A stretch of 64,000 bases of DNA from CAVTGO01 sp963734275 (GCA_963734275.1 CAVTGO010000010.1:1-64000), one strand, 5' to 3'; shown: positions 9,533-18,310, numbered from the stretch's first letter. Program-made: numbers and translations. The notes: generated by a model from the letters alone, not told the origin.

Positions 9533-10021
9533 CTAAGAGGTTTTCAGCATCCAATACTTGTTCTTAATCTCCTTTTCGTTACTAAGAATCCCTCGCTTCT
9601 TTAGATCGTCGGCCAAAAATCTGATCGTAGTATCGTAACGGAATCGTTTACTTGCAGTTATTGCAAAATCTGCAAGAGTGAGCTCATGAATGACGCGTGC
9701 CAGGACTTGTTGGATTGCGGTTATTGGGTCCAGTTTTCCATCACTTAGCACCTCAAGGAGGTGAGGCTCATAGAATTCCGCCTTATGAGCTTTCTCGACA
9801 TCACTTTCTTGCTTAGTTAAGACCTGATTCCAAGTCCCAAAATCTTTGAGAAAGAACCTTGCCATAAAAGCACTCCGTTCACGCATTTCAACAATCACCA
9901 TAATTGCCTGTTTGATACTGTCCTGTTTTTCGGAATCTATTGTATTTTCAGACAAGCACATTAATTCTTTTATAGTAGCGTCTGACTGATCAATGGTCGG
10001 CCAACTCAGAGGTGAGATCAT
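9533..10021 (-). CDS. Hypothetical protein
   Basis: This encodes 162 residues that I do not recognise. The protein is soluble, mostly helical by appearance, with acidic and aliphatic stretches (SDATIKELMCLSEN, QAIMVIVEMRERSAFM). A C-terminal part is rich in K and R (RFRYDTTIRFLADDLKKRG, NEKEIKNKYWML) and could be a winged-helix-like unit. No catalytic motif or membrane segment is visible. It lies just downstream of the HepT/MntA pair on the same strand with a 54-base gap, so it may be co-transcribed with that module. The local sequence is AT-rich compared with flanking blocks, as expected for accessory DNA. Confidence 0.5.
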   Translation of the reverse strand: MISPLSWPTIDQSDATIKELMCLSENTIDSEKQDSIKQAIMVIVEMRERSAFMARFFLKDFGTWNQVLTKQESDVEKAHKAEFYEPHLLEVLSDGKLDPITAIQQVLARVIHELTLADFAITASKRFRYDTTIRFLADDLKKRGILSNEKEIKNKYWMLKTS

Positions 10022-10075
10022 TAGTAGTCATCCTTTCTTTTACATTGAAGGTGTCTGAGGTAACGTTCGGTTGAA

Positions 10076-10573
10076 CTAAGGGGTGCGCGTAGGTTTGTTC
10101 CCGCACTGGTCTAGCTCATTTGCGAAAAGAGTCAGTGACTGCTTTACGGAGGCATTCTCAGCCGACCATCGATTCCAAAGCGCGACTGTTTTGGTTTCGT
10201 CGAGTTTAAATTCGTAAGCATGTCGAAACAGGTGACGAAAGCCAAGGAGATCCCCAAGTAGTGAGCGCAGTTGTTCTGGTAATACAGCAGGCCGCAATGG
10301 TTTGATATCTAGAAGCATCTTCTCGAGTAACTCGCGATGCCAACGAGTTTTATCACGCACGTGATTCTCAAAGCTCAGCGAGATCTGTGCAAAACAGTTC
10401 TCCAATGCGTTGTAAATATTGTGAAGTGAGTACCCGAGTGAATCCAATTCGGCGACGCTCAAATTATTAAGGTCGAATTGAGAGACATGACTTTCAATGC
10501 GATCGATAGCTGTAAGAGCGCTGCGAATGAAAGCAGCCAGAGTGAGAGCGTCCTTAGAGTCAATTCTCATCAT
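10076..10573 (-). CDS. HepT-like HEPN toxin of a HEPN/MNT pair
   Basis: The protein starts at ATG 10573 (MMRIDSKDALTL) and has 165 residues. It is all-helical and carries the HepT active-site motif RX4HXY at R113, H118 and Y120 (FRHLFRHAYEF). In characterised HEPN/MNT modules HepT is an RNase, and the MNT partner silences it by adding AMP to the tyrosine of this motif. The start overlaps the end of the upstream MNT gene by 14 bases, so the two are translationally coupled. Antitoxin-first order matches known mntA-hepT operons. A longer open frame runs upstream to 10720, but it would overlap the whole MNT C-terminus and is not credible. Confidence 0.75.
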   Translation of the reverse strand: MMRIDSKDALTLAAFIRSALTAIDRIESHVSQFDLNNLSVAELDSLGYSLHNIYNALENCFAQISLSFENHVRDKTRWHRELLEKMLLDIKPLRPAVLPEQLRSLLGDLLGFRHLFRHAYEFKLDETKTVALWNRWSAENASVKQSLTLFANELDQCGNKPTRTP

Positions 10574-10898
10574 AAAGGACGATTCCATGCTCAAGAATTT
10601 GTTCACGCAAAAGCGACGGGCAGCTTTCCAACTCAACGACATCGACAGGTCGAGGCAAGACCTGCAACAAATGACCGACGCTCCCGAATAACCGATCGCC
10701 GGGAAGTCCTTCAACAGCAAAATCGAAGTCTGAATGAACTGTAGGTCGACGCCCTTTGGCTAATGAGCCAAATAGCCACACTCTGTGGGCTCCTTGTTGT
10801 CTTAAGAATCTTGCAGCCATTCGTATATACTGCCGATCATCGCTACTGAGAGTTGCCGGTAAGGTGTGTGCTGCAGTGTCATGGGCCGAAAGCTTCAT
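10560..10898 (-). CDS. MntA-like nucleotidyltransferase antitoxin
   Basis: This 112-residue minimal nucleotidyltransferase has the core motif GS(X)nDxD: G44-S45 in VWLFGSLAKGR, and D57 and D59 in HSDFDFAVEG. A third acidic residue is in RPVDVVELES. It has the size and layout of type VII antitoxins (MNT), which use ATP to AMPylate the tyrosine of the partner HepT toxin. It is encoded first in the operon, with its stop inside the start of the HEPN gene. The 130-base gap to the divergent Phd gene should hold both promoters. Confidence 0.8.
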   Translation of the reverse strand: MKLSAHDTAAHTLPATLSSDDRQYIRMAARFLRQQGAHRVWLFGSLAKGRRPTVHSDFDFAVEGLPGDRLFGSVGHLLQVLPRPVDVVELESCPSLLREQILEHGIVLYDEN

Positions 10899-11028
10899 AG
10901 CTGTGAATTATTGCACGAGCCCTAAATCCGAACAAGATAAAATGACTAGCACGGATAACACGGATACAATTTGTGTCATCAGCGGTCAATCGCAAAATTC
11001 AGTGCAGATTTAGCAATGGAGCAGCCCC

Positions 11029-11307
11029 ATGAAACTTACGCGCGATATTCAGAGCCTTAGCACATTCAAACGCGATACTGCGAAGATTGTGCGTCAATTA
11101 AAGAAGACCGGACAACCGGTGGTCCTAACCGTTAACGGCAAAGCTGAACTGGTCGTCCAAGACGCTGAGAGTTATCAAAAGCTCCTGGACGCACAGGATC
11201 GAATGGAAGCTATCGAGGGCATAAGGCGTGGCCTTGAAAGTATGAAACAGAACAAGGGCAAGCCGGCCGAAAAGTTCTTCCGGGAGTTTTTCGCTGAGAT
11301 CCGATAA
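11029..11307 (+). CDS. Phd/YefM-type antitoxin, no adjacent toxin
   Basis: The 92-residue product starts MKLTRDIQSLSTFKRDT and carries the Phd/YefM fold pattern QLKKTGQPVVLTVNGKAELVV, followed by a helical YQKLLDAQDRMEAIEGI and a flexible basic C-terminal tail. Phd proteins dimerise to bind operator DNA through the N-terminal half and neutralise Doc, YoeB or RelE-type toxins through the tail. Normally the toxin gene follows directly. Here the next gene begins on the opposite strand after only 18 bases, so the partner is missing, lies elsewhere, or was lost. The start is preceded by GGAGCAGCCCC. Confidence 0.75.
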   Translation: MKLTRDIQSLSTFKRDTAKIVRQLKKTGQPVVLTVNGKAELVVQDAESYQKLLDAQDRMEAIEGIRRGLESMKQNKGKPAEKFFREFFAEIR

Positions 11308-11325
11308 TCCTGCCGATTACAGAGT

Positions 11326-12567
11326 TTACGGTTGCTTTGTCGCTGCTGATTTTCCGCTACTGTTTGCTGCTGTCGAAACAAATGTTCCTGTAAGGCCGGC
11401 GCCGTCATTTTGAAGTTTCCAGACGAAGCGTCCGTTGGTTCTTCGCATTAATCCGTCTTCAATGAAGGTTGCGACGATCTTGTCTCCGTCAATGGAGCCC
11501 ACCACGCGGATTGGGGTTCTACTGTTCTGAGGCAGGTTTCGTCCATTCTCGAAAAACTTTTCACCGGTAGCAGTGAAGTCCTTTCCTGTCTGCTTGATTC
11601 TTAAGCGGAAGCCAACCTGCATCTTGTCAAACGATTTGTAGCCGGTTTTGTGTACGGTGTTGATCACCTTCCATTCACCTGCGAGATCGTGCGCATTCAT
11701 AGCACGCTGTTCGGATTCATCGCGTTGCTTCGGGCTCGCCACCGTTGTCGCCACCGTCGAAGGGGAACTGCTTCTGGCAGTTGTGTTTTGTGGCTGAGAA
11801 ACTGTTGGAGATTTGCCCGTTACTGGCTTCACTTGCCGTTCCGAATTAGCCACTGATTCTTGTTTCACTTCAGCGATTGAAGGTTCAGGAACTGGTTGCG
11901 ATTTCGACTCGACGCTCGTTGCTACTGACGCTACTTGCTGGCGCGCTGTCAGTTTCGATCTCAAAGCAATCGCTACGGCTGCTGTCACAGCCAATATCAG
12001 GGCCAGGTAAAGTGCGACGCGAGCTCGCTGGAATGTAAACGCGTGCCCATTGGTAACTTTCCGGCTTATAACAGTGGCTTCAGCGATAGCTGCCGCTTCG
12101 ATCGGTACTTCCAGTACAGGCGCAGCTACTGGTCTAGCTTCGATCGTCGGGGTGTCTTGTAAATCGTCCTGCACTATCTCCTCCACCTCAGCAAGTGGCA
12201 CTACTTGCTCAGGCATCATGTTCCAATCGATTTCAGCGTCGGGATTAGAGTGCGATACGTCCATCTCGGCCGCTTCGATCCCAAAGAAGCGGCTCAAGAC
12301 GATGCGCTCATTTGGGCCAATGGACCCCGAGTGTGGCGGGTAGGTCGCGTGAACAAAGTTGAACTCCACGTCCCGCAGAGAAACGGCTGCATTGACGGCC
12401 TGAAAACCTTCGAGCGATCCGAGCCTTGCATCCACGAGTTTGCCATCAGTGAACAGCAGAGCGCCATGCGTTCCGCAGGAATCGATCTCAAGCCGTCCGC
12501 TTTCACGATTCGACGCAATGCTCTTAATGAAATCGAGAATCCCGTGAGTGTTTTTGATCTCTGACAT
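11326..12567 (-). CDS. PATAN (DUF4388) domain membrane protein
   Basis: The 413-residue product begins with a DUF4388/PATAN domain of about 100 residues (GILDFIKSIASNRESGRLEI, GALLFTDGKLVDARLG, EGFQAVNAAVSLRDVEFNF). These domains occur in bacterial signalling proteins, often near response regulators and motility genes. One membrane helix follows around residues 188-207 (ALYLALILAVTAAVAIAL). Next comes a long low-complexity region rich in S, T, P and Q, and a C-terminal beta-rich domain with WKVINTVHKTGYKS and GFRLRIKQTGKDFTATGEKF. The C-terminal half is probably on the outer side. Function is unknown; proximity to a hybrid kinase and a che operon suggests signalling. Confidence 0.7.
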   Translation of the reverse strand: MSEIKNTHGILDFIKSIASNRESGRLEIDSCGTHGALLFTDGKLVDARLGSLEGFQAVNAAVSLRDVEFNFVHATYPPHSGSIGPNERIVLSRFFGIEAAEMDVSHSNPDAEIDWNMMPEQVVPLAEVEEIVQDDLQDTPTIEARPVAAPVLEVPIEAAAIAEATVISRKVTNGHAFTFQRARVALYLALILAVTAAVAIALRSKLTARQQVASVATSVESKSQPVPEPSIAEVKQESVANSERQVKPVTGKSPTVSQPQNTTARSSSPSTVATTVASPKQRDESEQRAMNAHDLAGEWKVINTVHKTGYKSFDKMQVGFRLRIKQTGKDFTATGEKFFENGRNLPQNSRTPIRVVGSIDGDKIVATFIEDGLMRRTNGRFVWKLQNDGAGLTGTFVSTAANSSGKSAATKQP

Positions 12568-12828
12568 GCTGCTTGTTTCCCTCGCTTTTTAGAACACAAA
12601 AATACCGATCTCCTAAATCAGCTTCGCCTCGAGCAAACCTCCTGGATATGGAAAAACCCGACTTGATGAAATTCGGGGTGCAATTTGGGAAGAGGAACGC
12701 AGTCTAGTCCGCAGATTTGGGCGGTGTCAATTCGTCAGACGTATCGCAAAGGTTTCGTTAACATGTAAGCATACAATCGCCGCTTCAACGCATTAGAACA
12801 TAAAAGGCAAACACAAGGAGCGATTATC

Positions 12829-13410
12829 ATGAATGCGATTACACAAATCATCACACAACAGCTGGGTGGAAGCGCAGCGAACACAATCGCGCAGCGATTT
12901 GGCATCAGTGAAACGACGGCTAACACAGCTATCCAGATGGGCGTACCGCTAATTCTGGCAGCGTTGGCTCGCAATGCTTCACAACCGCAAGAGGCTCAGA
13001 ACCTACATCAGGCTGTAGCCACCGACCATGACGGCAGCATCCTGGATAATGTCACGGGTTACCTGCAGAATCCGCAAAGCGCCAACGGCGCAGGGATTCT
13101 GGGACACGTCTTTGGAGGTCAACGGCCGGCAATCGAAAACAATCTGGCGCAGGCAACGGGAATGGATCAAAGTTCTGCCGGCGGTTTGCTGGAGACTTTG
13201 GCGCCCCTCGTAATGGGCTCGCTCGGAAAGGCACAACAGCAAAATGGACTTGATGCTTCCGGTCTGTCCGACTTACTCAACAATCAGCAGCAAGAGGCTC
13301 AAGCAAACGCGCCGGGTGCGATGAGTATGCTTAGCTCGCTGTTGGATCAGAACAAGGACGGTAGCTCGATGGATGACCTTCAGCGCATGGCTGCCAGTTT
13401 CTTCAAGTGA
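12829..13410 (+). CDS. DUF937 domain protein
   Basis: The 193-residue protein (MNAITQIITQQLGGSAANTI) has the repeated glutamine- and glycine-rich helical pattern of the DUF937 family. Examples are ISETTANTAIQMGVPLILAA, GILGHVFGGQRPAIENNLAQ and AGGLLETLAPLVMGSLGKA. DUF937 proteins are small and acidic and have no known function; part of the family resembles YidB. An AAGGAGCG ribosome site lies upstream of the ATG. No signal peptide or membrane helix is seen. It is convergent with the hybrid kinase gene, 14 bases apart. Confidence 0.75.
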   Translation: MNAITQIITQQLGGSAANTIAQRFGISETTANTAIQMGVPLILAALARNASQPQEAQNLHQAVATDHDGSILDNVTGYLQNPQSANGAGILGHVFGGQRPAIENNLAQATGMDQSSAGGLLETLAPLVMGSLGKAQQQNGLDASGLSDLLNNQQQEAQANAPGAMSMLSSLLDQNKDGSSMDDLQRMAASFFK

Positions 13411-13424
13411 CAGCAGGCGCCGCG

Positions 13425-15095
13425 TTAACTCTTGTAAGCGCGTCCGGCTAAACTCGCGACTACGGTCACCAACTCGGCCGAATCGACTGGCTTCGGCAGA
13501 TGAAACTGGAATCCGGAGCGTAGCACTCGCATTCGGTCTTCGGCCCGTGCATATGCTGTAAGCGCGGCTGCCGGAATTTGTCCGCCACGCTCGTCAGGCA
13601 GCGCGCGAATCTTGGAGATCAGTGAGTAGCCATCCTCATCGGGCATTCCAAGATCGCTAATGAGAATGTCAGGCTTATGCTCTTCCAGTGCCACTAAAGC
13701 CTCGGCAGCAGATCGACTGGTTATTACTTCAGAACCACACTCCCTGAGTACTTCGCGGATTAATTCGCATGTGTCTGGCTCGTCATCGACTACCAATACT
13801 TTGAGGCCCTGGAGTGAAGGCAAGCCGTCGAACGAATTGATCTCTTCATCCTGAGTCGGATGAACGGACTCAGCCTCGTTTTGATTACTAACTACGCCAA
13901 CGAACGGGAGAGTGATGGTGAAGGTTGCGCCCTTCCCTTCTCCTTCACTTTGCACACTAACACTGCCACCATGAAGATCGACCAGTTGACGCACAATGGA
14001 AAGACCCAGGCCGAGGCCGCCATGTATTCGCGTGGTGCTCGCGTCTGCCTGGCGGAAGCGATTGAAAACATAAGGCAGAAACTCTTTGCTAATTCCTACG
14101 CCTGAATCACTCACTACGATCTCCACGTGTGAATCTATGCGCTGGACCTTGACTTGTATGCGACCGCCCTTCGGAGTGAACTTAACCGCGTTGGTTAAGA
14201 GGTTCCAGACAATCTGTTGCAGTCGATCGGCGTCTCCGGAAATCGGACCAGCCGCGGGATCCAACATCGTCTGTAGCCGAATGCCTTTCGCATCAGCCGC
14301 GGGACGAACTGAATCCATGGCAGCATTGACTATGTAAATCAAGTCAACCGCTCGCACGTCGAGTCGAAGCTTGCCGGAAATAATGCGCGACACATCCAGG
14401 AGATCTGCAACTAATTGGGCTTGGGATTTTGCGTTCCGGTAGATGGTTTCCACGGCGCGCTCTATATTCGGCTCGGTAAGTTTGCCAACGCGCAGCATGT
14501 GGGCCCAGCCCATGATCGCATTCAGCGGGTTGCGCAACTCGTGCGAGATCGTCGCCAGAAACTCATCCTTTAAGCGGTTTGCCCGCTCCGCTTCACTCCG
14601 CGCTAACTTTTCACTTGATAAGAGCCGCGAGCGAGCTTCGATTTGCGCTTGCAATTCGGCTTCACGCGCTACACGTTCAGTGACGTCTTCGATAATCGTT
14701 AACGTTCCGACTACTTTGCCTTCGTGACTGAGAGGAGAGATTCGAACTGCCTGTTGCATTTGCGTGAAGCCGTGCTCGGCGGAAACAGCAGGCATCGAGA
14801 TCAAATAGCCGTGCAGCGCTTGTGATAAGACTCGCACCTGGCCTTCGAGCGCCCACTTGTAATGTCGATCGAGACGTCGTTCGGTGAGTTCCGGAAAAAG
14901 GTCGAGCAGATTGTTACCGATTACTTCATGAGCACGTTTGCCGGTGTGCTCCGCCATCCAGTGGTTCCATTCAACGACGTTCAATTCGCTATCAGTCGTA
15001 ACAATTCCCTGCGCCGCCAGATCGTGCATCCAGTGCAAGACCGCCGCGTTGAGCAATGTTTCCTTGGAACTTGTTTCTTTCATTCGCAACAACAA
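13425..15095 (-). CDS. Hybrid histidine kinase: PAS, HisKA, HATPase, receiver
   Basis: This 556-residue cytoplasmic sensor kinase has four parts. A PAS domain (about 15-145) ends with VVGTLTIIEDVTERV. The HisKA domain holds the phosphorylated histidine H185 in ISHELRNPLNAIMGW. A HATPase domain (about 290-400) has the N box WNLLTNAVKFTP, G1 DSGVGIS and G2 GLGLGLS. A C-terminal receiver (about 432-552) has the acceptor aspartate in LISDLGMPDEDG and the conserved lysine in LPKPVD. No membrane segment is present. Its PAS domain is closely similar to that of the PAS-HEAT protein in the che operon, so the two may sense related signals. A REP-like array separates it from cheC. Confidence 0.9.
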   Translation of the reverse strand: MLLRMKETSSKETLLNAAVLHWMHDLAAQGIVTTDSELNVVEWNHWMAEHTGKRAHEVIGNNLLDLFPELTERRLDRHYKWALEGQVRVLSQALHGYLISMPAVSAEHGFTQMQQAVRISPLSHEGKVVGTLTIIEDVTERVAREAELQAQIEARSRLLSSEKLARSEAERANRLKDEFLATISHELRNPLNAIMGWAHMLRVGKLTEPNIERAVETIYRNAKSQAQLVADLLDVSRIISGKLRLDVRAVDLIYIVNAAMDSVRPAADAKGIRLQTMLDPAAGPISGDADRLQQIVWNLLTNAVKFTPKGGRIQVKVQRIDSHVEIVVSDSGVGISKEFLPYVFNRFRQADASTTRIHGGLGLGLSIVRQLVDLHGGSVSVQSEGEGKGATFTITLPFVGVVSNQNEAESVHPTQDEEINSFDGLPSLQGLKVLVVDDEPDTCELIREVLRECGSEVITSRSAAEALVALEEHKPDILISDLGMPDEDGYSLISKIRALPDERGGQIPAAALTAYARAEDRMRVLRSGFQFHLPKPVDSAELVTVVASLAGRAYKS

Positions 15096-15126
15096 CGCCG
15101 AAAAGCGTTCGCCAATTTCAGCCGCT

Positions 15127-15395
15127 ACGCCGAAGGCGTTCGCTATTCCAGCCCGTTAACGCCGAAGGCGTTCGCTATTCCAGCCCGTTAACGCCGAAGG
15201 CGTTCGCTAATTGCAGCCCAGGGTTGGAGCGAAGCGACAACCCTGGGATCATCAATTCGATCTTGCGTTCAACCCTGAAAGGGTTCGCCTCGGAATAAAC
15301 CCTTTCAGGGTTTAGAGGCTTTACTTTTATCTTGCTCCCAGGGTTGTCGCTGCGCTTCCAACCCTGGGCTGCAATTAGCGAACGCCTTCGGCGTT
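15127..15395. repeat. REP-like array: 32-bp tandem units and a 60-bp nested inverted repeat
   Basis: A 32-bp unit beginning ACGCCGAAGGCGTTCGCT is tandemly repeated from 15127 and 15159, with a partial third at 15191. From 15190 to 15248 and from 15336 to 15395 lie two arms of about 60 bp that are near-perfect reverse complements. Each arm contains a GCCGAAGGC palindrome and a CCAGGGTTG/CAACCCTGG palindrome. Between them is a further pair of AACCCTGAAAGGGTT palindromes (15271-15285 and 15298-15312). The array lies between the kinase gene and cheC. It would fold into a long cruciform or RNA hairpin and resembles REP/BIME elements moved by RAYT transposases. Confidence 0.85.
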
Positions 15396-15430
15396 ATTAG
15401 CACAATTCAAACTGATACCTGCGAGGATCA

Positions 15431-16042
15431 TCAGCCCTGCCGGGCCTCCCAGACGTCAACTTCCTGAATCAAGCGATCGAGCGAGGCGACACTCAACACG
15501 ATCACCAAGAACCCTTTGACTGAACTGTCGCGAAGCTGAAACGCCGTGTACACCACCAACGCATAGTGCATCTCCGTCTTGCTCGTCGTATTCGCAATCA
15601 ACTCGTCGAGCGTCTCGAGATGAAGCCGCGGCACGGAGAAAGTCACGTGAACGTTCAGCAAATTTCCAAACATTCCCAAACACGCATTCAAAAGAATGTT
15701 GCCCACTTCAGTTAATACTTCCCGGGCTGACTCATCGAGATAGTTGGACGGGTTGTGACCGTCTGTGAGTAAGTCGGTGAGATGCACTGCTCCCTGGTAA
15801 TTCAATATCAATAGCGCATCACCGGCGACTGGACCGGCGAAAACCTGATGAATCGAAGCCACATCTCCCGGAACAAATTTGGCCAGCGCTCCGCGCAACT
15901 CTGGAGCCCGATAAACAGCGACCTCAGGCGGGTTGAGTACTACCCGATGTCCTGTCAGTTCCGAGAGAGCTGCACCCGTGCGCGCGAAAGCGATGTTGAT
16001 GAGTTCGGAAAGTGCGTCGCTCTGTCGCTCAGTTAGTTTCAC
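15431..16042 (-). CDS. cheC: CheC-type CheY-P phosphatase
   Basis: CheC proteins dephosphorylate CheY-P and interact with CheD. The 203-residue protein has two copies of the CheC signature with ExxN active-site residues. The first is SELINIAFARTGAALSELTG near the N-terminus (E-L-I-N). The second is LTEVGNILLNACLGMFGNLL in the middle (E-V-G-N). Both are intact, so phosphatase activity is likely. Its start overlaps the cheY stop by 4 bases (ATGA), so it is the last gene of the cheR-cheB-cheY-cheC run. No cheD is seen nearby. Confidence 0.85.
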   Translation of the reverse strand: MKLTERQSDALSELINIAFARTGAALSELTGHRVVLNPPEVAVYRAPELRGALAKFVPGDVASIHQVFAGPVAGDALLILNYQGAVHLTDLLTDGHNPSNYLDESAREVLTEVGNILLNACLGMFGNLLNVHVTFSVPRLHLETLDELIANTTSKTEMHYALVVYTAFQLRDSSVKGFLVIVLSVASLDRLIQEVDVWEARQG

Positions 16043-16413
16043 GAGTTGCCTCCTTTCTCGAGCGCGGACTCGACAATCGCGATCACTTGTTCCGAGACAA
16101 AAGGTTTAGTAATAAAGCCGAGAGCGCCCGCCTCATCAACCATCTTGCGCGTCGAACTCTGAATATCAGCACTGGCAACTACGACTCGGGCCTCCTGGTC
16201 CATCTCACGCAATTTTACAAGCACATCCAGTCCGTACATACCTTTCATCACCAGATCGAGCAATACCAAGCCTGGCTTTTCGAGGAAGTACATTTCAAGG
16301 GCAGTCATTCCGTCGTCCGCTTCCACCGCCTCGTAACCAGCAGTTTCAAGGATTCGTCGCAAGGTCCGGCGTGAAAGTGCTGAATCATCGACGATCAGAA
16401 TCTTTCCGCTCAT
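16039..16413 (-). CDS. cheY: CheY-like single-domain response regulator
   Basis: This 124-residue receiver protein has the acidic pair D9 and D10 (ILIVDDS), the acceptor aspartate D53 (VLLDLVMKGM), a serine at the switch position (VVVASADIQ) and K103 (GFITKPF). It is a stand-alone output protein of the chemosensory pathway. It overlaps cheB upstream and cheC downstream by ATGA, so the three are translationally coupled. Adjacent CheC probably removes its phosphate. Confidence 0.85.
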   Translation of the reverse strand: MSGKILIVDDSALSRRTLRRILETAGYEAVEADDGMTALEMYFLEKPGLVLLDLVMKGMYGLDVLVKLREMDQEARVVVASADIQSSTRKMVDEAGALGFITKPFVSEQVIAIVESALEKGGNS

Positions 16414-17462
16414 ACGACCTCCCTGATCGCGTGGGCCATATCTTCGAGAGCGATACTCTTATCGCTCAGCCCGGCTTCCACCACCGTGCATGGCATACCA
16501 TATACCACGCAACTGCTCTCCGCTTCTGTGAAGACAAGTCCGCCCTGCGATTTGATCCAGGCCGCCCCCTGCTTTCCATCCGATCCCATTCCGGTCATCA
16601 CTACACCCAATACTCGGCTGCCGAAAACTTCCGCCGCCGACTTAAACAGCACATCAACTGCCGGTTTGTGCAGCATATCAAAAGGCTTGGCATCTAAATG
16701 TGTAACAACCTTGCCGCTTGCATCACGTTTTAGAGTCAGATGACGACCCGCGGGCGCCAGAAATACGCGTCCGGGTTTGACTTCGTCCCCCTCCGCTGCC
16801 TCTTTTACTTCGAGACGAGATAGTTCGTTCAATTTCGCAGCGTACATCTCGGTATAACCGACCGGCATGTGCATCACCATCACTACCGGAACCGGAAAGT
16901 CCTCCGGCAACTGTGGTATCAGTCGTTTAAGTGCCTGTGGCCCACCAGTCGAAATACCAAGCACAACCATGTCTACAGAGTGATTTCCGGGGACCTTCGC
17001 TGCCGTCTCGCTTATCATTGTGCTTGGCGGTAGAGGTGCGGTGGAAATTCTGTTCAGCGCGATCTTGCCGGCTGCTTTGACCTTTTCGATCAACTCCGCG
17101 CTGACCTCAAAAATCTTTTCACTCGCGAGCGCGGTTGGTTTCTGCACAAAATCGATCGCACCCGCATCGAGAGCGTCCAGTGCCGCCTCAGCCGTCTCCT
17201 TCGCGACACTCATGATTATGATCGGCACCGGGCGCCGCTGCATTTGTTCGCGTACAAATCCGACGCCATCGAGCTCAGGCATGATGAGATCACACGTGAC
17301 CACATCCGGATCGAGTTGTTCCACCAGATCCAGTGCTTCTCGACCGTCGCGCGCAGTTCCGACAACCTCAACGAAAGGACTGCGAGAAAGGATCTCTCGG
17401 ACCACCTTCCGCACATAAGCAGAATCGTCAACCACTACTACTCGTAAAACTCGATCCATCAA
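16410..17462 (-). CDS. cheB: CheB receptor methylesterase/deamidase
   Basis: The 350-residue protein has an N-terminal receiver (phosphoacceptor D58 in VVTCDLIMPELDG) and a C-terminal methylesterase domain. The catalytic serine is in LGISTGGPQALKRL, the histidine in VMVMHMPVGYT, and the aspartate in VVMTGMGSDGKQGA. It demethylates glutamates on chemoreceptors and opposes CheR, encoded just upstream. The start overlaps the cheR stop (ATGA). Full family length. Confidence 0.92.
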   Translation of the reverse strand: MMDRVLRVVVVDDSAYVRKVVREILSRSPFVEVVGTARDGREALDLVEQLDPDVVTCDLIMPELDGVGFVREQMQRRPVPIIIMSVAKETAEAALDALDAGAIDFVQKPTALASEKIFEVSAELIEKVKAAGKIALNRISTAPLPPSTMISETAAKVPGNHSVDMVVLGISTGGPQALKRLIPQLPEDFPVPVVMVMHMPVGYTEMYAAKLNELSRLEVKEAAEGDEVKPGRVFLAPAGRHLTLKRDASGKVVTHLDAKPFDMLHKPAVDVLFKSAAEVFGSRVLGVVMTGMGSDGKQGAAWIKSQGGLVFTEAESSCVVYGMPCTVVEAGLSDKSIALEDMAHAIREVV

Positions 17463-18310
17463 AATGCCTTCTCGCGCTTCACGTATACAAAAGCGTCGTC
17501 AATTTCAGTCAGCGTAAAATCCGTCGTCAGTCTTAATAATGATTCGGCGGCGCCAACAAACAGATAACCAGGAGGCCGGATAAACCTGGAAAACGAACGA
17601 ACCACCTGGCCGATGGCGCTCTCTGAAAAGTAGATGAACACGTTACGACAAAAAATAAAGTCGGCGGCGGCCAGGGCTGCTATGTTGCTCTCTTCAATCA
17701 GGTTTGCGATGCCCCACCCGACTCGTGAATGTATGTCGCTTCTTACGCGCCACGCTGAACCCTCGGGCTCGAAATAGCGGGCGCGCAGTTGCGGCGGTAA
17801 GTTTCGAAAAGCACGCTCTTTATAAACACCCTGGACCGCTCGCTCGATCGCTTTGGAACTGGCATCGCTGGCTAGAATCTCGATCTGCGCCCGTTCAAAC
17901 CACCCAGCTTCGTTCAATGCAATGGCAATCGTCAATGGCTCCTCGCCAGTAGCGCAGGCTGCGCTCCAGATCCGCAAAGGCGAATTACCATTACGAGCCT
18001 GCCACTGTGGTAACAGTGTTTGAACCAAAGCCCGCACTTGATCCATCTCTCGCCAGAAGTACGTCTCCTGTACCGAGAGTGCATTCATGACGTTTTGCCA
18101 CTCGACGAGTGCTGAGGCATCGTATTTCAGTAGGTAGTAATAATCGAGGTACGAACTGAAACCTCGTTCGATAACGAGTGGTGACAGTTTGTCGATCAGC
18201 AAGTCGCTCTTGCCGTTGTCAAAAAACATTCCGGTCCGTTCATTGATCAAGTTCCGAATCAGACTGCTGGTGCCCGCAGGCAATACGAGATTCTGTGAAC
18301 GTGACGACAT
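17459..18310 (-). CDS. cheR: CheR receptor methyltransferase
   Basis: CheR methylates glutamates on chemoreceptors using S-adenosylmethionine. I place the start at ATG 18310 (MSSRSQNLVLPAG), giving 283 residues. A longer open frame to 18466 runs through palindromic repeat DNA and is not credible. Visible motifs are ALSVQETYFWREMDQV, LRIWSAACATGEEPLTIAI (SAM-binding motif I), DFIFCRNVFIYFSE, and a C-terminal GYLFVGAAESLLRLTTDF. The next gene, cheB, overlaps by 4 bases. A REP-like array separates cheR from the upstream PAS-HEAT gene. Confidence 0.9.
   Translation of the reverse strand: MSSRSQNLVLPAGTSSLIRNLINERTGMFFDNGKSDLLIDKLSPLVIERGFSSYLDYYYLLKYDASALVEWQNVMNALSVQETYFWREMDQVRALVQTLLPQWQARNGNSPLRIWSAACATGEEPLTIAIALNEAGWFERAQIEILASDASSKAIERAVQGVYKERAFRNLPPQLRARYFEPEGSAWRVRSDIHSRVGWGIANLIEESNIAALAAADFIFCRNVFIYFSESAIGQVVRSFSRFIRPPGYLFVGAAESLLRLTTDFTLTEIDDAFVYVKREKAF

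Noticed and set aside
10574..10720. N-terminal extension of the HepT toxin
   Set aside because: It would overlap the conserved end of MntA; the ATG at 10573 gives the normal coupled arrangement and size.
15127..15222. Possible CRISPR array (32-bp period)
   Set aside because: The units abut with no spacers and are part of a palindromic REP-like composite; no cas genes are nearby.
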